The position numbers and the translations under genes are program-made. 64,000 nucleotides of DNA, from assembly GCF_031143425.1 (NCBI RefSeq), contig NC_090441.1, forward strand, positions 224,622,928-224,686,927, written 5' to 3'. The DNA is from Pleurodeles waltl. Its lineage: Eukaryota; Chordata; Amphibia; Caudata; Salamandridae. Below, piece by piece: positions 33,561 to 46,195 of the stretch. The notes beneath the pieces were generated by a model. The model ran no database searches. It was not told where the DNA came from and saw nothing but the letters and a program-made list of their open reading frames with translations. The first letter of the stretch is position 1. Every line of letters starts with the position of its first letter.

Positions 33561-33894
33561 TGTTAGCACGAGTGTCAGCCTGTGTGCCCAGGTCTGCGTG
33601 TGCTTGCTTCTGTGAATCTACTTGTGTCAGTATTTCACTCTATATTTATGTGTGATCACGAGTGTCAGCCTGTATGCCCAGGTGTGCGTGGGCTTGCTCC
33701 TGTGAATCTACTTGTGTCAGTATTTCACTCTATATTTATGTGTGATCATGAGTGTGATCCTGCGTGCTCAGGTCTGTGCATGCTTGCTTCTGTGAATCTA
33801 TTGTCAGTACTGCACTATATATTTATGTGTGAGCACAAGTGTGAGCCTGTGTGCCCAGGTAATTGTGTGCTTGCTTTTGTGAATCTACTGTCAG
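33561..33894. repeat. 87/90-bp satellite, left part of the first array
   Basis: Units begin TGTGAGCACGAGTGTGAGCC and end TTTCACTCTATATTTATG. The array is cut at 33894 by a LINE and resumes at 40147. Confidence 0.92.
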
Positions 33895-34478
33895 TTTTTT
33901 TTTTATTTAAATTCATTCGGTCTAAAAATTTAGACCATTAAAATTAAAAAAAGTAACAATCTTACATAGTGGATTTATACCGTTAAAATTTGAAATAGCA
34001 GTCATACATAGTATTAATGGGAGCTGGTGGCCAACAGTCAGGTAAAAAATGTTACAATAAGATCCTCAGAACTGAGGCTATGATCATGCTTAAAAAACAA
34101 TAAATTAAACATATGTAAGATAAAAAGACTTGGATAAAAACTAATGTATATCATGCAAATATATCCAGCTGATGCCTTCCATGGGACTTTTGCTCAGTAT
34201 CTTAGCCATTTTGTGAGCTGATAAAATTCATTATCATGTATAAAATATTTTATCGAATAGCGCAACAAATTTCGAGTGGAAGTTCGTCTCCATAGACTTG
34301 TGAGGACTCTGCTACTCATAGGAGGTGCCACAAATTCCTAGTAAGATTCCTAGAAATACCATATAAGAATTAGGGAAATACTCGTCAATATCAGAATACG
34401 TGCCACATCTATAAAATAGAAAGCAGAGAAAAATATGTCTTGGTAAACTCTCCTACTGTGGGTGAGTGCCTAGCCGAC

Positions 34479-37400
34479 TCAAGGACCCTTAGCTGAAATG
34501 AACCTACGACGGATAGACCAAGTCTCAGAAAGGTATTTGGTGACTGAACTAGCTACCAATGTAGATGTATCATATTTACATATTCTAGTGGCATTGGCTC
34601 TATCCTGCAGTGATACATTTTTGCAGAGAGGAATAATCCACCTCCCTCTAGGTCTCCTGTATAGAGGGCAGAAAAATAGCATATGCTCACTTGTTTTCTT
34701 ACGATAATGGCAAAGTATGCATTTGTCAGTTGAAAAGTTGCTTGATGACCATCGAGCCGTGTAGCTATTGATAGGCAGAGTAGCGTATCTTAGCTGGAGA
34801 TATAGGGCACAGGCATATGGAGGGATGGGGAGATTCCTAAAGTTCTCAGGCCAGGGTTCATGCTTGAGTAGAAAGAATTCTGTTGTTAGCCTGCCCACCC
34901 CATTATGATGCATGGGGTCTTCGTTGATTTTCTCCCAGTATCTTTTTTTAACAAGTTGCCTTGCATTGTTGGGAATCAGTTCCGGGTGTTTCCAGTAATG
35001 GGGAAATCCTATTTTGTCCCAGGCAGATTTCATCTCCTTCAGCCAAAGGATTTTTTCCGGGCCCTGGGGAGATGCTATGAGATCTCTTAACACCACCCTG
35101 AAGGGTTCAAGTTCAGTTGTTTTCCAAAGACGGATCCAGTAGGAGACTGGTCTCAAGCCCGCTATAGTTTTGATGCTATTTAGACCTAGGTCAAGCGTGA
35201 GAGGGATCATTGGTGTGCCCATCCCTGGCCAAGAAATCTGTCTGAGGAATTGATTTTCTTTGGTTTGTAGAATGTCCAGTTTTCTGTGCAAACCCCAAAG
35301 TTCCGCTCCGTACAGGGCCGCTGCGCGGATTTGGACATTGTAAATCTCTGCGATTGTATTCAGAGGGGGACTCGGGGCCTTTCTAGACCTGCGTACTAGG
35401 GCCCCACCTCTTTGACTTATAATCAGTGCCCCTTTATCAATAGCTGCCTCCCAATTGCCTGTGTTTGAGACTCTAATACCTAAGTAGTCAAATTCTTCCA
35501 CTTTCTCCAGCGGGATTGAGTTCATTTTTATTCTGGCGCAGGGACGTTTCCTTGAGGTGCTATATATCAAGAGTTTCGTTTTCTTAGCATTAACGTCCAG
35601 CCCATAGTCTCTACAAAAGGCGCAGAATTGGTTGACCAGATTTTGCATTCCCATTGGAGATTTAGCTAACAAGATTGTGTCGTCTGCATATAGCAGACAC
35701 GGGATTTTCTTTCCAGCTGATTTGGGCGAGTCGTTTATGCAATAATGGATACAGTTATTTATGTAAAGTAAGAAAAGAGTGGGGGCTAGGACACAACCCT
35801 GTCTGACTCCTCTTTTGATGGCTACAGGATCTGTCAGCTCACCCTCCTTACCGTATCTAATTTGAGCATAGGTATTATCATGCAGTCGGGTGATGAGTTT
35901 CAGGAGGCCAGATGGAACCCCCATATTGGAGAGTGTTGACCATAACATATTCCTGGGAATCAAGTCAAATGCAGCTCTGAGGTCTATAAAGACCACATAC
36001 AGATTCCACCCCCAGGTTCACGTTCTTCCGTTTGATTGCCAGGAATCTCAGTGCTTGGTCTATAGTACTCACAGCTGGTCTAAACCCTGCTTTGTAGGTT
36101 AGACAGAGCTTCAGCCTCCAAGATCCATTCATCGAGATGAGACAGAAGATGTTTTGCATACATTTTTGGGGAATTGTCAAGAAGACATATAGTTCGATAA
36201 TTGGCAGGGTTATTGGGGCTACCTTTTTCAAAGATGGGAACTATCTCAGCCCCTTTCCAGGAGGATGGAGCAGGGGCTCCCGCTGCAATTGCATTGCAGA
36301 TTGAGTTAAGATAAGGTGCCCATATATCAGGTCTTGACTTGTATAAATCACCCGGAATCTTGTCTGGACCAGGGGCCTTTCCCCATTTCAATGAGTCTAT
36401 TGCGGCTCTTGTGTCAGCTAGAGTGAATTTAATCGGGGTGGCCCCTTGTGTTATGGGAACATCGAGGGTCCTGAGAGATGTTTCAGATGGGCCATCGTAT
36501 AGTAACCTAAAGTGGTCAACCCATGCTGTAGAGAGAATTGAAGTGCCGGTTACAGAGGCAGAGTCTCTACAGTCGTCAGCTATTAGTTTCCAGAACCTGG
36601 AAGTATTGTTGGATTTGGCAGTCTCCAGGATAGCAGCCCATCTAGCCTCTTCCCAGCTTCTGCGTGCCTTAGAGCATTCCTTCTTGTAATCCTTCCTAGC
36701 TTTTCTGATGGGCTCCGCACGGCCTTCTTTTAAAGATTTCAATAGGTTGAGCTGTGCTTCCCTGCATGAGTTGTTGAACCAGTGTGCACAGCACTTTTTC
36801 TTGGGGTTGCTAATAATCTCTTTCGTAAAGAGATGTTGTAAAGAATTAAATAATGCAGCATGGGCTGCTAAAAGCCTGTCGCCATCACTGGACTCATTGT
36901 ATCGAAGCATACACTCCATTTGGCTAGCTAACAGGTTGTATATTGTTGTAAGATATTCGGATGATGAAATAACAGACTCCCATTTTATATTGCGTCTGTT
37001 GTTTGTTAGAGCAAGCTGTTGAGCAGAGGCCTTAGAATGGGGAGCTTCAAGCGAAAGGAAGAGGCTTCTGGTCAATAAAATCAACGGATCGTGGTCACTC
37101 TCATCATGCTCTTGTACCCTCATATCAGACAAATGGCCCCACAGACGAATATCGAGGAGTATATAGTCAATCTGACTCCTGTGCCCTCCACGCCTAAAGG
37201 TGGGGTGCAAGTTAATATCTGAGCGGGAGCGACCATTACAAGCTCGGAGACCATGCGATAATGTGATGTCTGCCACTAGGCACGCTATTTTATTTAGTCT
37301 TGGTCTTTTGTTGGAAGTTAGTTGGGGGATACCCCAATAGGCATCCTCTTCTTTATATATCTCTTGGACCAGGGGATTGGGCTCAAATGTGACATTAAAA

Positions 37401-38031
37401 TCCCCTCAAATCAAGATGAAGTAAGATGAATTATTTTTAAGGAAGTTGTCCAATATGACAGGGCATCAGAGTCATAATGGCTGCCCACGCTCCTATTGTA
37501 GATGTTAATTATTAAAAAAGATCTCTCATCAGAAATCGTTACTAGTAAGGCCTGTAAATCAGGGCAGCCCATGTCTATTGCTTCAGCTTTGCACCTAAGA
37601 GAACTACTTAGCCATATGAGTAGCCCACCCGAAGGTCTCCCAGAGGGCGTCTTGCGTGCTGTAACCCAGTAGCTTTTAAAGCCTAACCTGTATTGGGGTC
37701 CCAGTGCCCATGTTTCTTGAAAAAGACAAACCTGATGCTCATCAATAAATTGGCCCCATCCCGGGCTCTGCAATTTACTTTCCAGCCCTGCTATGTTCCA
37801 GCTAAGAACCATATCAGAGACGTTTGTTTTAGTGTACCCAGCTTCTTTCAGGGAGTATTCCCTACTGGGAGAAGTACATCTAGGAACCATGCTATTCCCC
37901 ACAAGCATACAGAAATCTATGTCTTTCTCACCCTGTAGGTTGTTCACCTCATTTGGTGTTACGCCAGTCGTGTACCTATCTGGTAAGATAGCCGGGCAGA
38001 TAGGCCCAGGGTTGCAGGAAGGAGTTGTCAA
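34479..38031 (-). pseudogene. LINE ORF2: endonuclease and reverse transcriptase, frameshifted
   Basis: ORF2 nicks target DNA and copies LINE RNA into it. Pieces lie in different frames at 37411-38031, 36080-37276 and 34479-35996. The endonuclease is marked by LSWNIAGLES, LFQETWA, IINIYNRS, SQIDYILLD and SDHDPLIL. Reverse transcriptase shows KAPGPDKIPGDLYK and NYRTICLLDN, then after the frame change FIDLRAAFDLIP, GVRQGCVLAPTLF and the catalytic YADD. The C-terminus has a Cys/His knuckle (CILCHYRKKTSEHMLFFC). At least two frameshifts make it non-functional, but the motifs are well kept. Confidence 0.9.
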
Positions 38032-38170
38032 AGTCGGTGGGATTACAGAGGTGAGATCACTGAGGACAGGATGGTTGGTGTGCTCAGTTTCAAGGCTAAC
38101 AAAAACCGCTTCCCGAGGTCCATAACTTAGTTAATCTATCTCAGAGAGAGACGCCGAAGAGTGTCTAAGG

Positions 38171-40112
38171 TCAAACCTGGGGATAGACTGAGTCTGGATA
38201 TTGGTGGAAACTTTTTGCAATTGCCTCTTCACAGATGGCAGAGAAGGAGCATAAAACACTTGTAGTCTGCACAGGGAAACTTTGGGGGTGATTGGGGCCA
38301 GGGTCGGCGGGAGCACCGCCAACAGGCTGGCGGTGCCCCGCAGGGCATTCTGACCGCGGCGGTTTGGCCGCGGTTAGAAAGGGAAAACCGGCGGTCTCCC
38401 GCCGGTTTTCCGCTGCCCTATTGAATCCTCCATGGCGGCGCAGCTTGCTGCGCCGCCATGTGGATTCTGACACCCCATACCGCCATCCTGTTCCTGGCGG
38501 GATGGCGGTATGGGGTGTCGTGGGAACCCTGGGGGCCCCTGCAGTGCCCATGCCAATGGCATGGGCACTGCAGGGGCCCCCGTAAGAGGGCCCCAAAAAG
38601 AATTTCAGTGTCTGCTTTGCAGACACTGAAATTCGCGACGGGTGCAACAGCACCCGTCGCACCTTCCCACTCCGCCGCCTCAATTCTGAGCCGGCGTCCT
38701 CGTGGGAAGGGTTTTTGCACTGGGCTGGCGGGCGGCCTTTTGGCGGTCGCCCGCCAGCCCAGTGCAAAAGCCAAAATACCCTCAGCGGTCTTTCGACCGC
38801 GGAGCGGTATTTTGGAGGGGGGAAGTCTGGCGGGCGGCCTCGCCGCCCGCCAGACTCAGAATGACCCCCTTTGTCTGCTAAGGGATAAGGTCTGTTAGCA
38901 TTGGAAAAAAACAGCTGTACGAGATCGGGAGAATTGAAGTTAATAACAATACAGTCCCCTGTGCCAGTCTTTTCTAGAGAGCCCACCCACCCTACCCTTC
39001 TCACCATCAGTATCGAGGGTGTCATGGAAAATGCAAGCCCCGCATTGACATGCAACCAATGTATAACCTTATTTTTGAGTTCAGTGAAAGATTCCAGAGT
39101 TTTAGTTTTGAGAACAGGTGCATTAGTAATTACGGGAACGTATGGGCATGACTTCGGTGGAAGGTGCAGTACTCTCAGTCCAGTCGAACCATTAATCTGG
39201 ACCCTCTTCTGGGGGCCTGATGGTAAATAATCACGGGTTGAATTGGAATCACCAGTGTTGGATGCTGAGTTGTTGGAGGGAACAATACCTTCTGAAGGAG
39301 GGACTGAAACCTTGAAAGGCTTGTTCTTTGGGATGTTGCCTGCTTGGAAGAACTGGTCCATTCTTGATTTTTAGGGAAAAGAAGGCTCTAGCCCATTTGA
39401 GAGTGGGGGGATAGGAAGAGTTATCTATGTTAGGGTGAGGTGCTGGCTGTTGGCTCTTAATGAAACCTTCCAGTTTGTCCTCTATCGTTTGGAGACTGGC
39501 TACAATGGGAAGAAGCAACTTGGAAAGATCTTATCTTATAAGATCCCTGGTATGCTTGTTAGCCTGTCGTCCACAGGTGTTTTCTGCAGGGGTTAGAATC
39601 ACGTCCTTGTTAGAGGGCAGGGCCGAATTAGGGGGACTCGAAGTCCTGGATCTTTTTATTTTGATGGCGGGCTCCCTTCGTTTCCTTTTTCCTTTAATGT
39701 TAGGATCTACAATAAATGAGGGCCCTCCTATAGAGGGGCTCCGAGTGGTCCTGGGTAGCACAGGAAGGACATTAGATTCATTAAGCATTTTACCCAGGTG
39801 CTCCTGGGGGTTTCTGGAGGGAGAGAAGGGAGCAGTGGACGACACAGGCTGTGATTCTATTTGCAGGGGGGTCTGTAGGGTGTCATCAGCGTAAGCTAGA
39901 CTGGTGACTGGAGAGGAGGGAACAGATAGGCGGCGCTGCACCAGCTCTATTTCTTTTTCGAGTACCCCGACGGCCTTTTGTAAAAAAACTTCTAGGGTTT
40001 TATTAGACCCGTGCTTTTCATCAGCCCTCGCCGTCTGCCCATCTTGCCTTCTTAAGTCCGGATACCTCCTGTAGGCCCTAAGTAGGTGGTGTGCTTGGCC
40101 TACGGGCCCCAC
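38171..40112 (-). pseudogene. LINE ORF1: nucleic-acid-binding protein, broken by a hairpin element
   Basis: Reading on the minus strand from 40112: a helical, charged N-terminal part, a basic patch (KGKRKRREPAIKIKRSR), one in-frame stop near 39530, a frameshift near 39360, then an RRM-like stretch (GDCIVINFNSPDLVQLFF). The element at 38284-38869 then interrupts the frame, and the reading resumes for about 110 bp. ORF1 proteins of LINEs coat the RNA. The assignment rests on position and the RRM-like motif, not on a recognised family. Confidence 0.65.
38284..38869. mobile_element. Harbinger-like non-autonomous element built as a chain of hairpins
   Basis: The ends, GGGGGTGATTGG and the reverse complement of GGGGGTCATTCTGAG, resemble the Harbinger termini at 17922. 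TTT flanks both sides (38281-38283, 38870-38872). The interior is nearly all perfect inverted repeats placed end to end, arms by position: 38313-320/329-336, 353-360/367-374, 382-394/399-411, 431-444/447-460, 469-487/501-519, 531-555/557-581 (25-bp arms, 1-base loop), 600-615/619-634, 635-645/650-660, 662-670/702-710, 713-734/748-769, 771-780/806-815 and 824-838/842-856. It is GC-rich, unlike its surroundings, and codes for nothing I can support. Confidence 0.9.
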
Positions 40113-40146
40113 CTGCTATAGGTCTACTAACGATCCCTCACCTCAC

Positions 40147-42200
40147 TTGTGAATCTACTGTCAGTATTTCACTCTATATTTATGTGTGAGCACGAGTGTG
40201 AGCCTGTGTACCCGGGTATTTGTGTGCTTGTTTCTGTGAATCTACTGATAATATTTCAATCTATATTTATGTGTGAGCACGAGTGTGAGACTGAGTGCCC
40301 AGGTCTGTGTGTGCTTGCTTCTGTGAATCTACTTGTGTCAGTATTTCAATCTATATTTATGTGTGAGCACAAATGTGAGCCTGTGTGACCAGGTCTTTGT
40401 GTGCTTGCTTCTGTGAATCTACTGTCAGTATGTCACTCTATATTTATGTGTGAGCACAAGTGTGAGCCTGTGTGCCCAAGTAATTGTGTGCTTGCTTTTG
40501 TGAATATACTGTCAGTATTTCACTCTACATTTAAGTGTGAGCACAAGTATCAGCCTGTGTGCCCAGGTCTGAGTGTGCTTGGTTCTGAGTCTACTGTCAG
40601 TATTGCACTCTATATTTATGTGTGAGCACAAGTGTGATCCTGTGTGCCCAAATCTTTGTGTGCATGCTTCTGTGAATCTACTGTCAGTATTTCACTCTAT
40701 ATTTATGTGTGAGCACGAGTGTGACCCTGTGTGCCCAGGTCTGTGCGTGCTTGCTTCTGTGAATCTACTTGTGTCAGTATTTCACTCTTTATTTATGTGT
40801 GAGCACGAGTGTGAGCCTGTGTGCCCAGGTCTCTGTGTGCTTGCTTCTGTGAATCTACTTGTGTCAGTATTTCACTCTCTATTCATGTGTGAGCACGAGT
40901 GTGAGCCTGTGTGCCCGGGTATTTGTGTGCTTGTTTCTGTGAATCTACTGATAATATTTCAATCTATATTTATGTGTGAGCACGAGTGTGAGACTGAGTG
41001 CCCAGGTCTGTGTGTGCTTGCTTCTGTGAATCTACTTGTGTCAGTATTTCAATCTATATTTATGTGTGAGCACGAGTGTGAGCCTGTGTGCCCAGGTCTG
41101 TGTCTGCTTGCTTCTGTGAATCTACTGTCAATATTTCACTCTATATTTAAGTGTGAGCACGAGTGTCAGCCTGTGTGCCCAGGTCTATGTGTGCTTACTT
41201 CTGTGAATCGACTTGTGTAAGTATTTCACTCTATACATTATTTATGTGTGAGCACGAGTGTCAGCCTGTGTGCCCAGGTCTGTGTGTGCTTGCTTCTGTG
41301 AATCTACTTGTGCCAGTATTTCACTCTCTATTCATGTGTGAGCACGAGTGTCAGCCTGTGTGCCAGGGTATTTGTGTGCTTGTTTCTGTGAATCTACTGA
41401 TAATATTTCAATCTATATTTATGTGTGAGCACGAGTGTGAGCCTGTGTGCCCAGGTCTGTGTCTGCTTGCTTCTATGAATCTACTGTCAGTATTTCACTC
41501 TATATTTATGTGTGAGCACAAGTGTGAGCCTGTGTGCCCAGGTCTGTGTGTGCTTGCTTCTGTGAATCTACTTGTGTCAGTATTTCAGTCTATATTTATG
41601 TGTGAGCACGAGTGTCAGCCTGTGTGCCCAGGTCTGTGTGTGCTTGCTTCTGTGTATTTCACTCTATATTTATGTGTGAGCACGAGTGTGAGTCTGTGTG
41701 CCCAGGTCTGCGTGTGCTTGCTTCTGTGAATCTACTTGTGTCAGTATTTCACTCTGTATTTATGTGTGAGCATGACTGGGAGCCTGTGTGCCCAGGTCTG
41801 TGTCTGCTTGCTTCTGTGAATCTACTTGTGTCACTATTTCACTCTTTATTTACATGTGCGCCTGAGTGTCAGTCTGCGTGCCCAGGTGTGTGTGTGCTTG
41901 CTTCTGTGAATCTACTTGTGTCAGTATTTCACTCTGTATTTATGTGTGAGCATGACTGGGAGCCTGTGTGCCCAGGTCTGTGTCTGCTTGCTTCTGTGAA
42001 TCTACTTGTGTCAGTATTTCACTCTTTATTTACATGTGCGCCTGAGTGTCAGTCTGCGTGCCCAGGTCTGTGTGTGCTTGCTTCTGTGTATTTCACTCTA
42101 TATTTATGTGTGAGCACGAGTGTCAGCCTCTGTGCCCAGGTCTGTGTCTGCTTGCTTCTGTGAATCTACTGTCATGATTTCACTCTATATTTATGTGTGA
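40147..42200. repeat. 87/90-bp satellite, main part of the first array
   Basis: About 24 units of TGTGAGCACGAGTGTGAGCC...TATATTTATG. The 90-bp type has CTACTTGTGTCAG and the 87-bp type CTACTGTCAG, a three-base difference. In one plus-strand frame a unit reads as a 29/30-residue Cys-rich repeat (start CEHECEPVCPGLCVLASVNL) that stays open for up to 215 codons (40573-41220). Units missing 17 bases (near 41650 and 42085) break the frame, so the array is most likely non-coding. Confidence 0.93.
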
Positions 42201-43552
42201 GCATTGCTTCTGGTTGCTTCATCTGCCTGTGTTTCTATTTGGGTTCGCTTCTGTTTATATTTAGGTTTATGTACAGTTAGAAAGCATGTAACTTGCATTT
42301 TCTGAGGTAGAAAGGATAGTAAAAGGTGGCTGGAGAGTGGGTGGAGAGTATGTGGAGACTATTGCAAACCAGACTGTACATCATCTGTTGCCTTGCTTTA
42401 CTCTATTTAGAACTACACGTCAAGGATTAGAAATGTTCTGTTTATCACCATTCTAACCGGATAAATATTCTACTTGAAAAAAACAGAGAGAATAAACTTT
42501 CAAAACAGGATCTGTACCAGCAGACAAGCTACACAACTGTTTCCTGGATGTGCCTGTGAATCTTGACAGTGGTTAACCTTATTTCACTCTCTGAACAGAC
42601 AGCTGTGTTAAAGATTGTAAACTCCAGGCAGTTTGTGTATTTCACTATCTGGGGAGTCGGCTGAGTTAAAGATTGTGAACTCGAGGCAGGTTGTGTATTT
42701 CACCCTCTGAAGTGGGTCTCTGTGACAGAGATTAGATGAGAAATTCAAAATAGTGAGTTTCTTGTTTGGAGAGGACAGTCACTGCTGGTTATTGATTTAC
42801 CCAAGGAATAGAGGCCGAGGTCAAAGGTTCTAGTCCACCCCAATGAAAAACTTCCTAAGATTGTCCACCCTGCAGATAATGATCTTAGTCAGATATTGAA
42901 ATGATGTGTTTATTTCACATGATTTTTATAATGTTTGTTTTTCTCATGGAACTACATAGGTGGAAGGTTACATGAAGGACATTCGCTGTATTTTTGTCAT
43001 CCTAAGGCACCAGTGTTGTGTTATGCATAAAAATGTAGAATCTAAACTATTCACTTGATTTGTTGTGAATGTTATAGTTATATAAGAGGTTACATTTAAA
43101 AGGCATTTTGTTTGTTTTCTGAATAACTTTGGTGCCGTTTATCATATTCTAAAAATATGCAACCGCTTTCAGATTTTCAAAGAACATTTCATATTGCAGC
43201 CGCTATTACTCAGCTAGGTGGAGGAGTGCCAAGCTGGAGAAGAAACATATTAAAAATACTAGAGTTTGTGAGGGTCTAAGAAAGAATACAATTTCTTTCA
43301 TATCAGGATGATGTCCAGAGGGCGTACTGATTTTTCTAAGAAAAAATACCCAGGTATGGGATACTTTTTGTAATGTGACAGATTACTCAGGGAGAGTGTA
43401 TCCCCCTTTCTTAACACCCAAAGTCTCTCTTCCCTTTCCGAAGAAGGGCCCTGCAGTGCCTTCCTTTTGGTCCTAGAGAAAAAAGCAAAAATCATAAAGG
43501 GCAAGTTAACCTACCTCTTTCCTGAGGCCGTGTAGGGTCCCCTAAGGGACTG
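42201..43552. other. Spacer downstream of the first satellite, includes 58-bp repeats
   Basis: This matches 52551-55408 after removal of the retroviral LTR there. From about 42590 to 42720 there are two or three copies of a 58-bp unit (TTTCACTCTCTGAGGAGACA...). No gene is seen. The shared block ends at GGTCCCCTAAGGGACT. Confidence 0.75.
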
Positions 43553-46195
43553 TGTCAGCAAAAAAGTAATTCTTAAAAATATACTTGTATTGCTACATTT
43601 GCAGGTCCTATACTGGATGGTGGAAGCCAGAGAGTTGCCCAGTTTTATGAATCGTGGATAACAAAAGTGGAAAAAAGTATTTAGGGTGCTGCTGAAGTGG
43701 TTGGCCAACAGCCCCACATGGGCATTGGCCACACATGGTTGGTTGAGAGCAGGGCCAGTCCCTGCAGCAAATCCGATCTGCTCATGGCCAAATCCCATGC
43801 ATAGTGGGAGGATAGCCACTGTGCAATGTGGGCTACTGGGACTAGGGCAGGTTCAGTGGTCAACATATGTTGTAAAGACATTGTGGCTGTGTCTGAGAGA
43901 GAGCCTCTGTTTGACAAGATTATCCCCCACTTTTTGCCTGATGTTGATAAGTCGTAGAAATTGTAGTGCCCAAGGACCCCACTAACCAGGTTCCCTGGGC
44001 CAGAGCTCTCTTCCTAAATCTGTTGTGATGCATTGGCACAATTGGGTACACTCTTAGCTACCACTATAAGTCCCTAGTAAGTGGGCATCTGCATGCCCAG
44101 GGCATAGGGTATTATGGGTAAGCCCCTGAGGGCAGCAGCACTGATTGTGCTACCCTCTAGGGCCATACATCCAGATGCACCCCAGAAGGCCATTCTTGTT
44201 TATGTGTTCTGGTGCAAACCTAAAACACAAACTTGGCATGGCACACTACCTGTGTGTCCTGTCCACCCTACATGGCATTTACTATGGGTAAGACACCCCT
44301 CTGGCAGGCCTTACAACCCTAAGGCAAAGTGATCCATATTATATGTGAGTGCATACCTGCATGAGCAATATGCCCAAACTGTTTCCTTTCCAAACCTGGG
44401 ACTTAGTGAATGAACAGAACAGCCATTTTAATACAAGTGCTGGACACTGGCCAAAACGCGTTTCCCAGCTACATGATGGCCCTCTGAACCCTGGGTTTTT
44501 TGGTATCAAACAACTCAGAATGATAAATCCAAATTGGTGCCAGTCTTGGATGTATCCCTAAATGTCCTCAGGGGCCACCTTAGAGGTGCCCCCTTCAAAA
44601 GCTTTCTATCCTGGCATGGTTGCTGACTGGTCCGATCCAGCTGCCACCTCCAGACAGCCAAAATACAAACCTTGGGAGAGAGATCCATCTCTGTGGTTTG
44701 TGAAACAAAGCCCTTTCTGGGTGGAGGTGCCAACACCCCTCCCCCTCAGGAATGTGCACTCTCCTGGTGGTGAGCTTCAAAGGGCTTACCACCCTTGAAA
44801 CTCGACCCCCAATCATGCTGCTAGCAGCAGCTGGCATCCCCCTTTGCAAACACCTACTTTTGGTGGGAGAAAAGGCAGGAAACTTAACAAAGGTTTGGAG
44901 GAGTGGCCCCATCTGGCATGCCCCACCCCTATGGTGTTTCCTGCAAGGCAGACACTTTATTTAATTTTCCTCCATCTTGAATAAAAAGAAAATAGCCAAT
45001 TAGGATTAGGGCAGTGACCCTTCCCATAGGAAGTGGTCACTATACTGGGTGTAGCCATCCAAAGGTAAGTTTCCCATTGGACACTACCAGGTTCCCTCTA
45101 AAACACCCACTAAATTCAGTATTTAGTGGGCACCCCTGGACCGAAAAATAAGATTCAATAGGACAAAGAAGACTAGCCCAAAGAAGATCCAAGGCAGGAA
45201 AACTGTGGACCTGCTGCACAAGAAAAAGGAGCCAAACCCTGCCTGCTGCACCCAGGACCCGGCAATCACCGCTGCGGAGGAGCTGGACACTGTACTGATC
45301 TCAAGAAACCCTGAGGACCTCCAGGCTTCACAAATTGCCCACAATCTCCCTTCTGAGTAGAGGTACCACTTTGCAACCAACAAAGAACCAGCAACCCAGT
45401 GAGGGTTACTTCACTGACTGGCCAGTATCTCCTAAACCAGATGTTTCAGCCAGACCTGACAACACACTGATAACTGCTATAAAAAAACCCTACAAGTGTG
45501 CAACATTTAGTGGCACTGCATCCCCTGGTGGCCATACTGTACCAATACCCTGGGTACTGGTCACTGTACACAGGACACCATGAAAACCAGCTACCCCAGA
45601 GCTGAAGAAGGATCAGGAGGAAGCTCCCATTGAGGGACTTCAGGAACACCCCAGACCTCCTGCCAGAGTGCCCTCAAAGATACCTACCTCCAGCTCCAAG
45701 GGACTCTGTTGCGCACAGCTCCTGGATCAACAACTCGCCCTGCACCCGGTCACCCAGTGCCCTGCAATGAGGAACCAGCTGTGCCCACAGAGTCCCACAC
45801 CAAGAACCACCCTTTTCCAAGTGATCCCCCTGAGTGGCCCTACACCTGCTCCAAGAGACTTTCCAATTCTGCTCTCCAACTGGCAAAGTGTGCCCACCGA
45901 TGACCTCAACCAACTGGCAAAAGCAAAACCTGGTAACATAAGTGTGCAATTTTTAAAAGTGACTGCCTATTGATTCCTATGGTGCGTAATTACACACAGA
46001 AAAACTACATTTATTAAAACTTCAAAAATTCCTATCTTAAAAAGTACTTAACCAATTTTGATAATCTTATTCTTAAAATTGATCTAAAAATGATACATTT
46101 GTCTTGAGTTATTCCTTCAAATGTGTGGGATGCATGATTGATACTATGAGTACAACAAATACTTAGTACTTTTACAAGATTGATGCATCCTCTAC
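43553..46195. other. Unclassified 2.6-kb region, no supported gene
   Basis: The short ORFs on both strands (up to 105 codons) show no domains. The text from about 43985 to 46000 (for example CCTAGTAAGTGGGCATCTGC, TTTAGTGGGCACCCCTGG) has the flavour of an old dispersed repeat, but I find no terminal structure. It separates the two copies of the complex repeat. Confidence 0.45.

Larger units (their letters stand above)
33895..40146 (-). mobile_element. LINE (APE-type non-LTR retrotransposon), near full length, minus strand
   Basis: The 3' end is a run of ten T on the plus strand (33895-33904), meaning a poly(A) tail on the minus strand. TTGTGAATCTACTGTCAG flanks it at 33877-33894 and 40147-40164. 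This may be an 18-bp target duplication, but the site is itself a tandem repeat, so the evidence is soft. It carries ORF1 (38171-40112) and ORF2 (34479-38031), both with frameshifts. A 586-bp hairpin element is inserted in ORF1. I cannot place the clade with certainty; the endonuclease plus RT and a C-terminal zinc-knuckle layout fits the Jockey/I/L2 range. Confidence 0.9.

Noticed and set aside
38171..38870. GC-rich 396-codon ORF reading through the hairpin element
   Set aside because: The ORF1 part is real LINE sequence, but the stretch inside 38284-38869 is the inserted hairpin element read by chance.
44114..45973. ORFs up to 105 codons in the region between the complex repeats
   Set aside because: No domain, no splice pattern, both strands open to a similar extent, repeat-like text.
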